A DNA stretch of 64,000 nucleotides from Streptomyces violens (GTDB lineage: Bacteria; Actinomycetota; Actinomycetes; Streptomycetales; Streptomycetaceae). Of this stretch, positions 8,317 through 17,054 are shown piece by piece. The stretch spans positions 1-64,000 of the forward strand of contig NZ_JOBH01000005.1 of assembly GCF_000717745.1 (NCBI RefSeq). Direction: 5' to 3'. The translations under genes and the position numbers were made by a program. Below the pieces are notes generated by a model. It was not told the DNA's origin. It was given only the letters and a program-made list of their open reading frames with translations, and searched no databases. Numbering within the stretch: the stretch's first letter is position 1; each line of letters begins with the position of its first letter.

Positions 8317-9318
8317 GTGACCATGCCCACCACTGTTCCCGCATACGGCAAGGAAGCCGCGGGGCGTCTGGCGTCGATGGCGGACGTGACCGCCAACGAC
8401 GGTGCGCTGCGCCGCTTCCTCCACGGCCTCCCGGGCGTCGACGAGGTCGGGCTCAACGCCCGCGCCGCCGCGCTCGGCACCCGCTCGATCAAGAACACGG
8501 CGAAGGCGTACGCCATCGACCTCGCCATTTCGATGATCGACCTGACGACGCTCGAAGGAGCGGACACCCCGGGCAAGGTCCGGGCCCTGTGCGCCAAGGG
8601 CGTCAACCCCGACCCCACGGACCGCACGGTGCCCAAGGTCGCCGCGATCTGCGTGTACCCGGACATGGTGGCGACCGCCAAGGACGCGCTCGGCGCCTCC
8701 GGCGTCCACGTCGCCTCCGTGGCCACCGCGTTCCCCGCGGGCCGCGCCGCGCTGCCGGTGAAGCTCGCCGACACCCGGGACGCGGTCGCGGCCGGCGCCG
8801 ACGAGATCGACATGGTGATCGACCGGGGCGCCTTCCTCTCCGGCCGCTATCTGGAGGTCTTCGAGGAGATCAAGGCCGTCAAGGAGGCCTGCGTCCGCGC
8901 GGACGGCAGCGCGGCGCACCTCAAGGTCATCTTCGAGACCGGCGAACTCCAGACGTACGACAACGTCCGCCGCGTCTCCTGGCTCGCGATGCTCGCGGGC
9001 GCCGACTTCATCAAGACCTCCACCGGCAAGGTCGGCGTCAACGCCACTCCCCCGGTCACCCTGCTGATGCTGGAGGCCGTGCGCGACTTCCACGCCCAGC
9101 TCGGGGTGCAGGTCGGTGTGAAGCCGGCGGGCGGCATCCGCACGTCGAAGGACGCGATCAAGTACCTGGTGATGGTCAACGAGACGCTGGGCGAGGAGTG
9201 GCTGACCGCGGACTGGTTCCGCTTCGGCGCGTCCAGCCTCCTCAACGACCTGCTGATGCAGCGCCAGAAGCTCGGTACCGGCCGCTACTCCGGCCCCGAC
9301 TACGTGACGGTGGACTGA
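8317..9318 (+). CDS. deoC: Deoxyribose-phosphate aldolase
   Basis: DeoC cleaves 2-deoxyribose 5-phosphate to glyceraldehyde 3-phosphate and acetaldehyde. The 333-residue protein is of the longer actinobacterial type. The Schiff-base lysine lies in DFIKTSTGK (Lys233), with the second conserved lysine in VGVKPAGGIRT. GTG 8317 is preferred because it coincides with the predicted transcription start; ATG 8323 is the alternative. The aldehyde dehydrogenase gene starts 5 nt after its stop, so acetaldehyde produced here is likely handed to that enzyme for oxidation. Transcription probably is controlled by the palindrome overlapping its promoter. Confidence 0.95.
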   Translation: MTMPTTVPAYGKEAAGRLASMADVTANDGALRRFLHGLPGVDEVGLNARAAALGTRSIKNTAKAYAIDLAISMIDLTTLEGADTPGKVRALCAKGVNPDPTDRTVPKVAAICVYPDMVATAKDALGASGVHVASVATAFPAGRAALPVKLADTRDAVAAGADEIDMVIDRGAFLSGRYLEVFEEIKAVKEACVRADGSAAHLKVIFETGELQTYDNVRRVSWLAMLAGADFIKTSTGKVGVNATPPVTLLMLEAVRDFHAQLGVQVGVKPAGGIRTSKDAIKYLVMVNETLGEEWLTADWFRFGASSLLNDLLMQRQKLGTGRYSGPDYVTVD

Positions 9319-9323
9319 GACCC

Positions 9324-10769
9324 ATGCCCATGGAAAAGCAGGCTTTTGCGTACGCACCCGCGCCGGAGTCGCGCGCGGTCGTCGACATCGCTCCGTCGTA
9401 CGGGCTGTTCATCGACGGCGAGTTCGCCGAGGCGGCCGACGGCAAGGTCTTCAAGACCGTCTCGCCCGCGAACGAGGAGGTCCTCTCCGAGGTCGCACAG
9501 GCCGGGACCGCCGACGTCGAGCGCGCCGTGAAGGCCGCGCGCAAGGCGTTCGAGAAGTGGGCGGCACTGCCCGGTGCCGAGCGCGCCAAGTACCTCTTCC
9601 GGATCGCGCGCATCATCCAGGAGCGCTCGCGCGAACTGGCGGTGCTGGAGTCGCTGGACAACGGCAAGCCGATCAAGGAGTCCCGCGACGCCGACCTGCC
9701 GCTGGTCGCCGCGCACTTCTTCTACTACGCGGGCTGGGCCGACAAGCTCGGCCACGCGGGCCTCGGGCCCGACCCGAAGCCGCTGGGCGTCGCGGGCCAG
9801 GTCATCCCCTGGAACTTCCCGCTGCTGATGCTGGCGTGGAAGATCGCCCCGGCGCTGGCCTGCGGTAACACCGTCGTACTGAAGCCCGCCGAGACCACGC
9901 CGCTCTCCGCGCTCTTCTTCGCGGACATCTGCCGCCAGGCCGGGCTGCCCAAGGGCGTCGTCAACATCCTGACCGGCGACGGCTCGACCGGCGCCGAGCT
10001 GGTCGCGCACCCGGACGTCAACAAGGTCGCCTTCACCGGCTCCACCGAGGTCGGCAAGGCCATCGCCCGCACGGTCGCGGGGACGGACAAGAAGCTCACC
10101 CTGGAGCTGGGCGGCAAGGCCGCGAACATCGTCTTCGACGACGCGCCCATCGACCAGGCCGTCGAGGGCATCGTCAACGGCATCTTCTTCAACCAGGGCC
10201 ACGTGTGCTGCGCGGGCTCCCGGCTGCTGGTCCAGGAGTCGGTCCAGGACGAGGTGCTGGACGCGCTCAAGCGCCGTATGCAGACCCTCCGGGTCGGCGA
10301 CCCGCTGGACAAGAACACCGACATCGGCGCGATCAACTCCGCCGAGCAGCTCGGCCGCATCAAGGAGCTGGCCGCCGCGGGCGAGGCCGAGGGCGCCGAG
10401 CGCTGGGCGCCGGCCTGCGAACTGCCCGGCGAGGGGTACTGGTTCGCGCCGACCCTGTTCACCGGCGTCACGCAGGCGCACCGCATCGCCCGCGAGGAGA
10501 TCTTCGGCCCGGTGCTGTCGGTGCTGACCTTCCGTACGCCGGAGGAGGCCGTGGCCAAGGCGAACAACACGCCGTACGGCCTGTCGGCGGGCATCTGGAC
10601 CGAGAAGGGCTCCCGCAGCCTGTGGATGGCGGGCAAGCTGCGCGCGGGCGTCGTCTGGTCCAACACGTTCAACAAGTTCGACCCGGCCTCGCCCTTCGGC
10701 GGCTACAAGGAGTCGGGCTTCGGCCGCGAGGGCGGCCGGCACGGTCTGGAGGCGTACCTCAATGTCTGA
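9324..10769 (+). CDS. Aldehyde dehydrogenase
   Basis: NAD(P)-dependent ALDH superfamily, 481 residues, full length. NAD-binding PWNFPLLM and FTGSTEVGK, catalytic glutamate in ELGGK, and catalytic Cys295 in GHVCCAGSR are visible; the usual Gln/Glu of the GQxC motif is His here. It is co-directional with deoC (5-nt gap) and overlaps the next ALDH-like gene by 8 nt, so the three form an operon. Acetaldehyde from DeoC is the likely substrate, by context only. ATG 9324 is taken as start; ATG 9330 is possible. Confidence 0.92.
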   Translation: MPMEKQAFAYAPAPESRAVVDIAPSYGLFIDGEFAEAADGKVFKTVSPANEEVLSEVAQAGTADVERAVKAARKAFEKWAALPGAERAKYLFRIARIIQERSRELAVLESLDNGKPIKESRDADLPLVAAHFFYYAGWADKLGHAGLGPDPKPLGVAGQVIPWNFPLLMLAWKIAPALACGNTVVLKPAETTPLSALFFADICRQAGLPKGVVNILTGDGSTGAELVAHPDVNKVAFTGSTEVGKAIARTVAGTDKKLTLELGGKAANIVFDDAPIDQAVEGIVNGIFFNQGHVCCAGSRLLVQESVQDEVLDALKRRMQTLRVGDPLDKNTDIGAINSAEQLGRIKELAAAGEAEGAERWAPACELPGEGYWFAPTLFTGVTQAHRIAREEIFGPVLSVLTFRTPEEAVAKANNTPYGLSAGIWTEKGSRSLWMAGKLRAGVVWSNTFNKFDPASPFGGYKESGFGREGGRHGLEAYLNV

Positions 10770-11628
10770 ACGGCTCTCCGTCCTCAAGACCTACAAGCTG
10801 TACGTCGGGGGCAAGTTCCCCCGGTCCGAGAGCGGGCGGGTGTACGAAGTGACCGACTCGAAGTCGAACTGGCTCGCCAACGCCCCGCTCGCCTCCCGCA
10901 AGGACGCCCGGGACGCGGTCGTCGCCGCCCGCAAGGCGTTCGGCGGCTGGTCGGGCGCCACCGCGTACAACCGCGGGCAGATCCTGTACCGCATCGCCGA
11001 GATGCTGGAGGGCCGCCGCGACCAGTTCATCGCGGAGGTCGCGGACGCCGAGGGGCGCTCGAAGTCCAAGGCGGCGGCGCAGGTGGACGCGGCGGTCGAC
11101 CGCTGGGTCTGGTACGCGGGCTGGTCCGACAAGATCGCGCAGATCGCGGGCGGTGCGAACCCGGTCGCGGGCCCGTACTTCAACCTCTCCACGCCGGAGC
11201 CGACCGGTGTGGTGGCCGTCCTCGCGCCGCAGGAGTCCTCGTTCCTGGGGCTGGTGTCGGTGATCGCGCCGGCGATCGTGACCGGTAACACGGTCGTGGT
11301 GGTGGCCGCCGAGAAGGCGCCGCTGCCTGCCCTGTCGCTGGGCGAGGTGCTGGCCACGTCCGACCTGCCGGGCGGCGTGGTGAACGTACTGTCGGGCCGT
11401 ACGGCGGAGATCGCCGGGCCGCTGGCCGCGCACCAGGACGTCAACGCGATCGACCTCGCGGGCGTGTCCGGCGACGCGGCGGAGGCGACCGCGCTGGAAA
11501 CCGCCGCGGCCGACAATCTCAAGCGCGTCCTTCGTCCACAGGCTGTGGACTGGGCCGCCGATCCCGGCACCGGCCGCATGCTGGCCTTCCTGGAGACCAA
11601 GACGGTCTGGCACCCGATGGGCGTCTGA
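10762..11628 (+). CDS. Short aldehyde dehydrogenase-like protein lacking catalytic half
   Basis: A 288-residue ALDH-superfamily protein translationally coupled to the full-length enzyme. It aligns with the N-terminal/NAD-binding part (YKLYVGGKF, AYNRGQILYRIAEMLE, EPTGVVAVLAPQESSFLGL, VVAAEKAPLP, GVVNVLSG), but the region carrying ELGGK and the catalytic cysteine is absent. The C-terminal about 60 residues are a different short tail, ending ETKTVWHPMGV. The ending is not a visible frameshift, since a terminator follows directly. It may act as a partner subunit of the upstream enzyme rather than as a dehydrogenase. I recall a similar short ALDH next to deoC in other Streptomyces. Confidence 0.8.
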   Translation: MSERLSVLKTYKLYVGGKFPRSESGRVYEVTDSKSNWLANAPLASRKDARDAVVAARKAFGGWSGATAYNRGQILYRIAEMLEGRRDQFIAEVADAEGRSKSKAAAQVDAAVDRWVWYAGWSDKIAQIAGGANPVAGPYFNLSTPEPTGVVAVLAPQESSFLGLVSVIAPAIVTGNTVVVVAAEKAPLPALSLGEVLATSDLPGGVVNVLSGRTAEIAGPLAAHQDVNAIDLAGVSGDAAEATALETAAADNLKRVLRPQAVDWAADPGTGRMLAFLETKTVWHPMGV

Positions 11629-11650
11629 GGACGCCGCACGGCGCACGTGA

Positions 11651-11690
11651 GGGCGCCCGCAGCCGTACATACGGACGGCTGCGGGCGCCC
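11651..11690. terminator. Terminator between the ALDH operon and a convergent secreted protein gene
   Basis: Perfect 16-bp inverted repeat (11651-11666 with 11675-11690), 8-nt loop, followed by TTT on the plus strand. It lies between two convergent stop codons and can work in both directions. Confidence 0.85.
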
Positions 11691-11709
11691 TTTCGCGTAC
11701 GCGCCCGAT

Positions 11710-12132
11710 CTAGCCCGGCAGGACCTGCGTCAGCTGGCCCACGACGGGGAGCTGGCCCAGCGACGCGCCACTGGCCAGCGGGGCGGTCAGCACCGCCGTG
11801 CTGATCGGCTTGAAGTCGGCGATCTGGGTGCCGACGGCGTTGTTCAGCGGGTCGCTGCCGGTGCCCGCGAGGGGGTTCAGGCGGAGGTTCTTGACCGTGC
11901 CCAGACCGCTGGAGGTGGCCTGCTCCAGGGCGCCGACCGTGGACTTCGTGGCCGCCCGGATGTCCTCCAGGCTGGCCGGATCGGACTTCCCGTCGGCCTT
12001 CCCGTCGGCGGCGGTGGCGGCCGGGGCGCCGACGGCGAGTGCGGCGCCCGCCACGGACACCGCCAGCCCGGCGCGCAGCAGCAGCCCGCGCGCGGTGCGG
12101 CTCTGGTGGGGAGGACGTGCGTGAGAGGCCAT
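11710..12132 (-). CDS. Small secreted protein
   Basis: A 140-residue predicted secreted protein: Arg-rich N-terminus (residues 1-20), hydrophobic segment LAVSVAGAALAVGAPAATA with a likely AxA cleavage site near residue 42, then a mature part rich in Ala, Leu, Gly and Thr with a repeated PLASG/LGQLPVVGQLTQVLPG end. I recognise no domain. Similar small exported proteins are frequent in Streptomyces; the protein at 17975-18244 has the same layout but little sequence identity. ATG 12132 follows AGGTG; the frame open upstream to 12393 overlaps the divergent kinase gene and is not used. Confidence 0.7.
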   Translation of the reverse strand: MASHARPPHQSRTARGLLLRAGLAVSVAGAALAVGAPAATAADGKADGKSDPASLEDIRAATKSTVGALEQATSSGLGTVKNLRLNPLAGTGSDPLNNAVGTQIADFKPISTAVLTAPLASGASLGQLPVVGQLTQVLPG

Positions 12133-12298
12133 GAGCACCTGCCTGTGGTTCGCGTGGCGGCGGCGATGCCGACCGCCGCACCGCCGCCGGTGTCCTGATC
12201 GTACGTAATGGGTCGGATGCGCAGAGTAGTTGACGGATGTGTCCACATTCCACCTTGTGCGGCCGGGGTAGCTCACACGGGCGAATGCGGGACAATGA

Positions 12299-12931
12299 GT
12301 GCCCGTGAGCTTTCTCCTCGGTGCACCGTCCGCCCGCGTCATCCTGCTGACCGGCCCCTCCGGCTCCGGAAAGTCCTCCCTCGCCGCCCGCACCGGCCTG
12401 CCCGTGCTGCGCCTGGACGACTTCTACAAGGAGGGCACGGACGCCTCCCTGCCCCAGCTCCCGGACGGCGGCGGCGCCGACTGGGACTCGCCGCTCTCGT
12501 GGGACGCGGCCGCCGCGCTCGCGGCCGTCGAGGAGCTGTGCCGTACGGGCCGCACGGCCGTCCCCGAGTACGACCTCGCCAGCAGCTCCCGGGTCGGCGA
12601 GGGCAAGCTGGAACTGGCGAGGGCGCCGCTCTTCATCGCCGAGGGCATCTTCGCCGCGGAGATCGTCGCCGGCTGCCGGGCCGCGGGCGTACTGGCCGAC
12701 GCGCTGTGCCTGCGCGGCAGGGCCACCACGACCTTCCGGCGGCGGCTGCTGCGGGACCTGCGCGAGGCCCGGAAGCCCGCGGGGTATCTGGTGCGCCGGG
12801 GGCTGCGGCTGCTGCGCGCCGAGCGGTCCGTGGTGGCGCGGCAGACGGCCCTGGGCGCGTACGCCTGCGCGAAGCCCGAGGCGCTGGCGCGGATCGCCGC
12901 GGCGGACGGGGCCGGCGCGCGGGCAGCATGA
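12299..12931 (+). CDS. Uridine kinase-like P-loop protein
   Basis: A 210-residue P-loop NTPase related to uridine kinase: Walker A GPSGSGKSS (about residues 19-27), LRLDDFYKEG resembling the nucleoside-binding DxFY segment of Udk, and an LFIAEGIFA segment as in Udk LVEG. The C-terminal half is Arg/Ala-rich. Phosphorylation of uridine or cytidine would fit the salvage genes around it, but the substrate is inferred. Start is GTG 12299 or GTG 12305; a GACAAT hexamer (12291-12296) makes a leaderless GTG 12305 possible. Confidence 0.75.
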   Translation: MPVSFLLGAPSARVILLTGPSGSGKSSLAARTGLPVLRLDDFYKEGTDASLPQLPDGGGADWDSPLSWDAAAALAAVEELCRTGRTAVPEYDLASSSRVGEGKLELARAPLFIAEGIFAAEIVAGCRAAGVLADALCLRGRATTTFRRRLLRDLREARKPAGYLVRRGLRLLRAERSVVARQTALGAYACAKPEALARIAAADGAGARAA

Positions 12932-12933
12932 AA

Positions 12934-12974
12934 GAGCGGGAATCGGCAGACCCCCCGGCTGCCGGTTCCCGCTC
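12934..12974 (+). terminator. Terminator after the kinase gene
   Basis: Sixteen-bp stem (12934-12949 with 12959-12974, one T-G pair), 9-nt loop, pyrimidine tail. It lies 3 nt after the kinase stop and faces the convergent sigQ end. Confidence 0.75.
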
Positions 12975-13050
12975 CTTCTTCCCCCGTGTCCCCCTGCGGT
13001 CCCCCGTCCGCTCTTCCCCCGTTGTCCCCCAGCCCCCTCGGGCCGGTTCC

Positions 13051-13818
13051 TCAGGCCACCAGCTCGCCGAAGGACTCCTCCTGGTCGCGGCCGAAGCTGA
13101 GGACCTCGTCCTCGCGCAGCCGCCGCAGCGAACGCCAGATGCTCGACTTCACCGTGCCGACGCTGATGTTCAGTATGTCGGCGATCTCCGGGTCCGTCCG
13201 GCCCTCGTAGTAGCGCAGGACGAGCATCGTGCGCTGGGTCTCGGGCAGCTTGGCCAGCGCCTGCCACAGCACGGCGCGCAGCTCCGTGCCGCGCATCGCG
13301 TCGTGGTCGCCGGCCGTCTCCGGCAGTTCCTCGGTGGGGTACTCGTTCAGCTTCCGCCGACGCCACGCACTGATGTGCAGGTTGGTCATCGTGCGGCGCA
13401 GGTACCCACCGACCGCCCCCTTGTCGCTGATCCGGTCCCACGCCCGGTAGGTCGAGAACAGCGCGCTCTGCAGCAGGTCCTCGGCCTCGTGGCGGTCGCC
13501 GGTCAGGTGGTAGGCGGTGGCGTACAGGGAGGCGCGGCGCTCCTGGACGTAGGCGGTGAACTCGGCTTCGCTGTCCACCGCCGGCGACGCGGAACCCCGC
13601 TCCCCCGTGGCCTCCCCGTACGCGTTCCCCCCGTCGGTCCCCGCTACGACGGTGTCAACGGCCTCGACCGGCGTCACGAAGAACGCGGTCTGCCGCTGAC
13701 GCCCGGTGCCGCGAGCGCACCCCCGCCCGATCGCGGCACCGGACTTCTCCCCGGCCCGTACGACATCGTGGAGCCGCGTGATTACTGCGCTGTTGGCGGT
13801 GCTGTGCAGTGTGTTCAT
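13051..13818 (-). CDS. sigQ: ECF-type RNA polymerase sigma factor SigQ
   Basis: SigE-family sigma factor of 255 residues. An N-terminal extension of about 85 residues precedes region 2 (TAYVQERRASLYATAYHLTGDRHEAEDLLQ) and region 4 (LAKLPETQRTMLVLRYYEGRTDPEIADIL). It is divergent from an afsQ1-afsQ2 homologous pair, the same arrangement as S. coelicolor sigQ-afsQ1-afsQ2, where AfsQ1 activates sigQ and both influence antibiotic production. The 253-bp gap contains an AfsQ1-type box (13929-13944). ATG 13818 is chosen; the frame is open further to 13911 without family sequence. The N-terminal extension before region 2 is longer than in typical members. Confidence 0.88.
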   Translation of the reverse strand: MNTLHSTANSAVITRLHDVVRAGEKSGAAIGRGCARGTGRQRQTAFFVTPVEAVDTVVAGTDGGNAYGEATGERGSASPAVDSEAEFTAYVQERRASLYATAYHLTGDRHEAEDLLQSALFSTYRAWDRISDKGAVGGYLRRTMTNLHISAWRRRKLNEYPTEELPETAGDHDAMRGTELRAVLWQALAKLPETQRTMLVLRYYEGRTDPEIADILNISVGTVKSSIWRSLRRLREDEVLSFGRDQEESFGELVA

Positions 13819-13928
13819 CTCGCGCCCCCCGTCGGTAGAGCCGGCTCGTTCAGCTGCTTCCCGGGCCGTCTTTCCCACCCGGTGACAGAAACTCTGCCGC
13901 GGCAGTTTCATCGCGGTGTCCGCCGACT

Positions 13929-13944
13929 GTCACAGCCCTGTCAC
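13929..13944. promoter_or_regulatory. AfsQ1-type binding box between sigQ and afsQ1
   Basis: Direct repeat GTCAC-N6-GTCAC, matching the GTnAC-N6-GTnAC consensus described for AfsQ1. It lies 110 nt before the sigQ ATG and about 128 nt before the afsQ1 start, in the shared divergent promoter region. Confidence 0.75.
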
Positions 13945-14071
13945 AGGGGGCCGCGGGAGGTTCACAACGCCCGCTTCGGGCGTACGCCGGTGCAGGTGGG
14001 GCGGGTGTGCGGCGGTGCCGGGGGTCGCCGCCGGTCGAAGTCCGGCCGTGCCATGCGCCAGAATGGCGCAC

Positions 14072-14749
14072 GTGCCTTTCCTGTTGCTGATCGAGGACGA
14101 CGACGCCATCCGCACGGCCCTCGAACTCTCGCTGTCGCGCCAGGGTCACCGTGTGGTGACCGCGGCGACGGGCGAGGACGGCCTGAAACTGCTGCGTGAG
14201 CAGCGCCCCGACCTGATCGTCCTGGACGTGATGCTGCCGGGGATCGACGGTTTCGAGGTGTGCCGGCGGATCCGCCGTACGGACCAACTGCCCATCATCC
14301 TGCTGACCGCACGCAACGACGACATCGATGTGGTCGTCGGACTGGAGTCCGGCGCCGACGACTATGTCGTCAAGCCGGTGCAGGGGCGGGTGCTGGACGC
14401 CCGCATCCGGGCGGTGCTGCGCCGCGGCGAGCGCGAGTCGAGCGACTCGGCGACGTTCGGGTCGCTGGTCATCGACCGTTCGGCGATGACCGTCACCAAG
14501 AACGGCGAGGACCTCCAACTGACGCCGACCGAGCTGCGGTTGCTGCTGGAGCTGAGCCGCCGGCCCGGGCAGGCGCTGTCCAGACAGCAGCTGCTCCGCC
14601 TGGTGTGGGAGCACGACTACCTCGGCGACTCGCGCCTGGTGGACGCGTGTGTGCAGCGGCTGCGGGCCAAGGTGGAGGACGTACCGTCCTCGCCGACGCT
14701 CATCCGCACGGTCCGCGGGGTCGGTTACCGGCTGGACACCCCGCAGTGA
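14072..14749 (+). CDS. afsQ1: Response regulator AfsQ1
   Basis: OmpR-family response regulator, 225 residues from GTG 14072. Receiver domain 1-115 with acidic pocket EDDD, phospho-acceptor Asp52 in LIVLDVMLPG and the conserved Lys in VVKPV, then a winged-helix DNA-binding domain (about 130-222, ending TVRGVGYRLDTPQ). It overlaps the sensor kinase gene by 4 nt (GTGA). A CAGAAT hexamer (14059-14064) lies 7 nt before the GTG, implying a leaderless mRNA; ATG 14063 is an alternative. In S. coelicolor AfsQ1 controls sigQ, antibiotic clusters and nitrogen-related genes. Confidence 0.93.
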   Translation: MPFLLLIEDDDAIRTALELSLSRQGHRVVTAATGEDGLKLLREQRPDLIVLDVMLPGIDGFEVCRRIRRTDQLPIILLTARNDDIDVVVGLESGADDYVVKPVQGRVLDARIRAVLRRGERESSDSATFGSLVIDRSAMTVTKNGEDLQLTPTELRLLLELSRRPGQALSRQQLLRLVWEHDYLGDSRLVDACVQRLRAKVEDVPSSPTLIRTVRGVGYRLDTPQ

Positions 14750-16341
14750 GCGAACCGGCCCCGGGCCGGCTGCGCGGCGTCGCCTCGGGCCTGCTGCGCT
14801 GGACGAGCCTGCGGCTGCGCCTGGTCGTGGTCTTCGCGCTGGTGGCGCTGACCGCCGCGGTCTCGGCGTCCGGCATCGCGTACTGGCTCAACCGCAACAC
14901 CGTGCTGGACCGCACGCAGAACGCCGCGCTGAAGGACTTCCGCACCCAGCTCGAGGAGCGCACGCGGTCGCTGCCGCTCCACCCGGCCTGCGAGGAACTG
15001 CGGGACGCCGCGCGCCAGATGGCCGCGGGGCCGCAGAACTACGCGGTACTGCTGCTGGCGAAGGACGGCGCGGGCAGGACCTGTACGGCCACCACCGACC
15101 GGGAACTGCTGAACCTGAAGACCGTGCCGGCGACGCTCCAGAAGGCAGTGGAGCAGCGACGCCCTGTGGACGCGTCGAACAAGGCGCCGTACCACCTGTA
15201 CTGGCAGCGGCAGGAGATCGAGGACGACCCGTACTTCGTGGCCGGGGCGAAGCTGAACGGCGGCGGCCCGACCGGTTACATGCTGAAGTCGCTGGCCACC
15301 GAGCGGCAGGACCTGAACTCGCTCGCCTGGTCACTGGGCGTGGCGACGCTGCTCGCGCTGGTCGGCTCGGCGCTGCTGGCGCAGGCCGCCGCGACGACCG
15401 TACTGCGGCCCGTGCAGCGGCTCGGCACGGCCGCGCGCGAGCTGGGCGAGGGCAAGCTCGACACCCGGCTGCGGGTGACCGGCACCGACGAGCTGGCCGA
15501 TCTCTCCCGTACGTTCAACAGGACCGCCGAGCGGCTGCAGCAGCGGGTGGAGGAGCTGAGCGCCCGGGAGGCGTCCTCGCGGCGGTTCGTCGCGGACATG
15601 TCGCACGAGCTGCGGACGCCGCTGACCGCGATCACGGCCGTGACGGAGGTCCTGGAGGACGAGGCCGAGTCGCTGGACCCGATGATCGCACCCGCGGTAC
15701 AGCTCGTGGTCAGCGAGACCCGGCGGCTGAACGACCTGGTGGAGAACTTGATGGAGGTCACCCGCTTCGACGCGGGGACGGCGCGGCTGGTCCTGGACGA
15801 CGTGGACGTCGCCGACCAGGTGACCGCGTGCATCGACGCGCGGGCCTGGCTGGACGCGGTGGAGCTGGACGCCGAGCGCGGCATCATGGCGCGGCTGGAC
15901 CCGCGCCGCCTCGACGTGATCCTGGCGAATCTGATCGGCAACGCGCTCAAGCACGGCGGGTCGCCGGTGCGGGTCTCCGTGCGCACGGAGGGGGACTCCC
16001 TTCTGGTGCGGGTACGGGACCACGGGCCCGGTATCCCCGAAGAGGTACTGCCGCATGTCTTCGACCGGTTCTACAAGGCGAGTGCCTCCCGGCCACGGTC
16101 GGAGGGCAGCGGGCTGGGACTGTCGATCGCGCTCGAGAACGCGCACATTCACGGCGGTGAGATCACGGCCGCCAACTCCGAGGAGGGCGGCGCGGTCTTC
16201 ACGCTGCGGCTCCCGAGGGACGCGTCGCGGCTGACGGCGGACGGGGAATCCGGCTCCGAGGCCGGCTCCGGGGCGTCCGCCGAGCGGAAGCGGCACGACG
16301 GCGGCAGCGACGGCGGCACGACTGCGGAGGGTGAGCGATGA
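14746..16341 (+). CDS. afsQ2: Sensor histidine kinase AfsQ2
   Basis: Membrane-bound histidine kinase, 531 residues. Transmembrane helix 1 at about 25-47, an extracellular sensor region of about 145 residues with the pair HPACEEL/AGRTCTATT, helix 2 at about 193-218, HAMP (RPVQRLGTAARELGEGKLDTRL), then H-box with His287 (ADMSHELRTP), N-box (NLIGNALKHGG) and G-boxes (DHGPGIP, GSGLGLSIA). The last about 40 residues are a Ser/Gly/Glu-rich tail. It starts at GTG 14746 overlapping afsQ1, and its stop overlaps the start of the lipoprotein gene (ATGA), so the three are translationally coupled. Confidence 0.93.
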   Translation: MSEPAPGRLRGVASGLLRWTSLRLRLVVVFALVALTAAVSASGIAYWLNRNTVLDRTQNAALKDFRTQLEERTRSLPLHPACEELRDAARQMAAGPQNYAVLLLAKDGAGRTCTATTDRELLNLKTVPATLQKAVEQRRPVDASNKAPYHLYWQRQEIEDDPYFVAGAKLNGGGPTGYMLKSLATERQDLNSLAWSLGVATLLALVGSALLAQAAATTVLRPVQRLGTAARELGEGKLDTRLRVTGTDELADLSRTFNRTAERLQQRVEELSAREASSRRFVADMSHELRTPLTAITAVTEVLEDEAESLDPMIAPAVQLVVSETRRLNDLVENLMEVTRFDAGTARLVLDDVDVADQVTACIDARAWLDAVELDAERGIMARLDPRRLDVILANLIGNALKHGGSPVRVSVRTEGDSLLVRVRDHGPGIPEEVLPHVFDRFYKASASRPRSEGSGLGLSIALENAHIHGGEITAANSEEGGAVFTLRLPRDASRLTADGESGSEAGSGASAERKRHDGGSDGGTTAEGER

Positions 16342-16967
16342 GGCGGGCAGCCGCGCTCCTGGCGCTCGCCCTCACGGCCGCGGGCTGCGGCATCCGCGGC
16401 ACGTCGGTGCCGGTGGACGCGGGCGGCGCGCCCTCACGGGTGAGCTGCCGGGCCGAGGAGCCGGCCGGGGTGCCCGAGGTGCCGGTCGGCGACCCGGTCA
16501 GGATCTACCTGGTGTGCAGCTCGGCGCTGGTCCCCGTGGAGCGGACCGTGTCGCTGCCCAAGGGCGGTACGTCCGAGGACCGGCCCGAGGTGGCCCGTAC
16601 GCTCCTGGACGAGCTGCGGCAGCGGCCCGCGCCCGGCGAGGAGGACGCGGGCTTCGGCACGGCGGTACCGGACGACCTGACGGTGTCCGGGCCGCGCGCG
16701 GGCGACCCGGACGACGCGCTGCGGCTGAACATCCGCCCCGAGGACCTGCCGTCGTTCGCGCTCGCCCAGCTCGTGTGCACGTACGGGACGCGGCTGCCGG
16801 TGGACGGGAAGCGGGCCGCGGTGCTCGGCGGCCCGGACGACGCGCCGCCGCGCCACTACGAGTGCTCCGACGCCGTCCTGCGCCACCCGGACATCTCCCA
16901 GCACGCCGACTGGGGCAGCCCGGTACCGGACCCGGACGGGACGGACGGGGCGGACGGCAAGGGCTGA
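16338..16967 (+). CDS. Lipoprotein of the afsQ operon
   Basis: A 209-residue predicted lipoprotein: signal peptide MRRAAALLALALTAAGC with Cys17 as the lipidated residue. The mature part has four further cysteines (SC, VC, VC, EC) that could form two disulfides outside the membrane. Tight coupling (4-nt overlap) to afsQ2 suggests it works with the sensor, for example as an accessory sensor or feedback protein. The ATG is preceded by a GAGG-type site inside afsQ2. Confidence 0.82.
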   Translation: MRRAAALLALALTAAGCGIRGTSVPVDAGGAPSRVSCRAEEPAGVPEVPVGDPVRIYLVCSSALVPVERTVSLPKGGTSEDRPEVARTLLDELRQRPAPGEEDAGFGTAVPDDLTVSGPRAGDPDDALRLNIRPEDLPSFALAQLVCTYGTRLPVDGKRAAVLGGPDDAPPRHYECSDAVLRHPDISQHADWGSPVPDPDGTDGADGKG

Positions 16968-17054
16968 GCCCCGGCCCCGGTCCGGCTCCCGCTGTGCCCC
17001 GGCTGTGACCACGCGCACGGAACCGCTGCCGCCCGTCGCGACGTCTGGGCGGGT

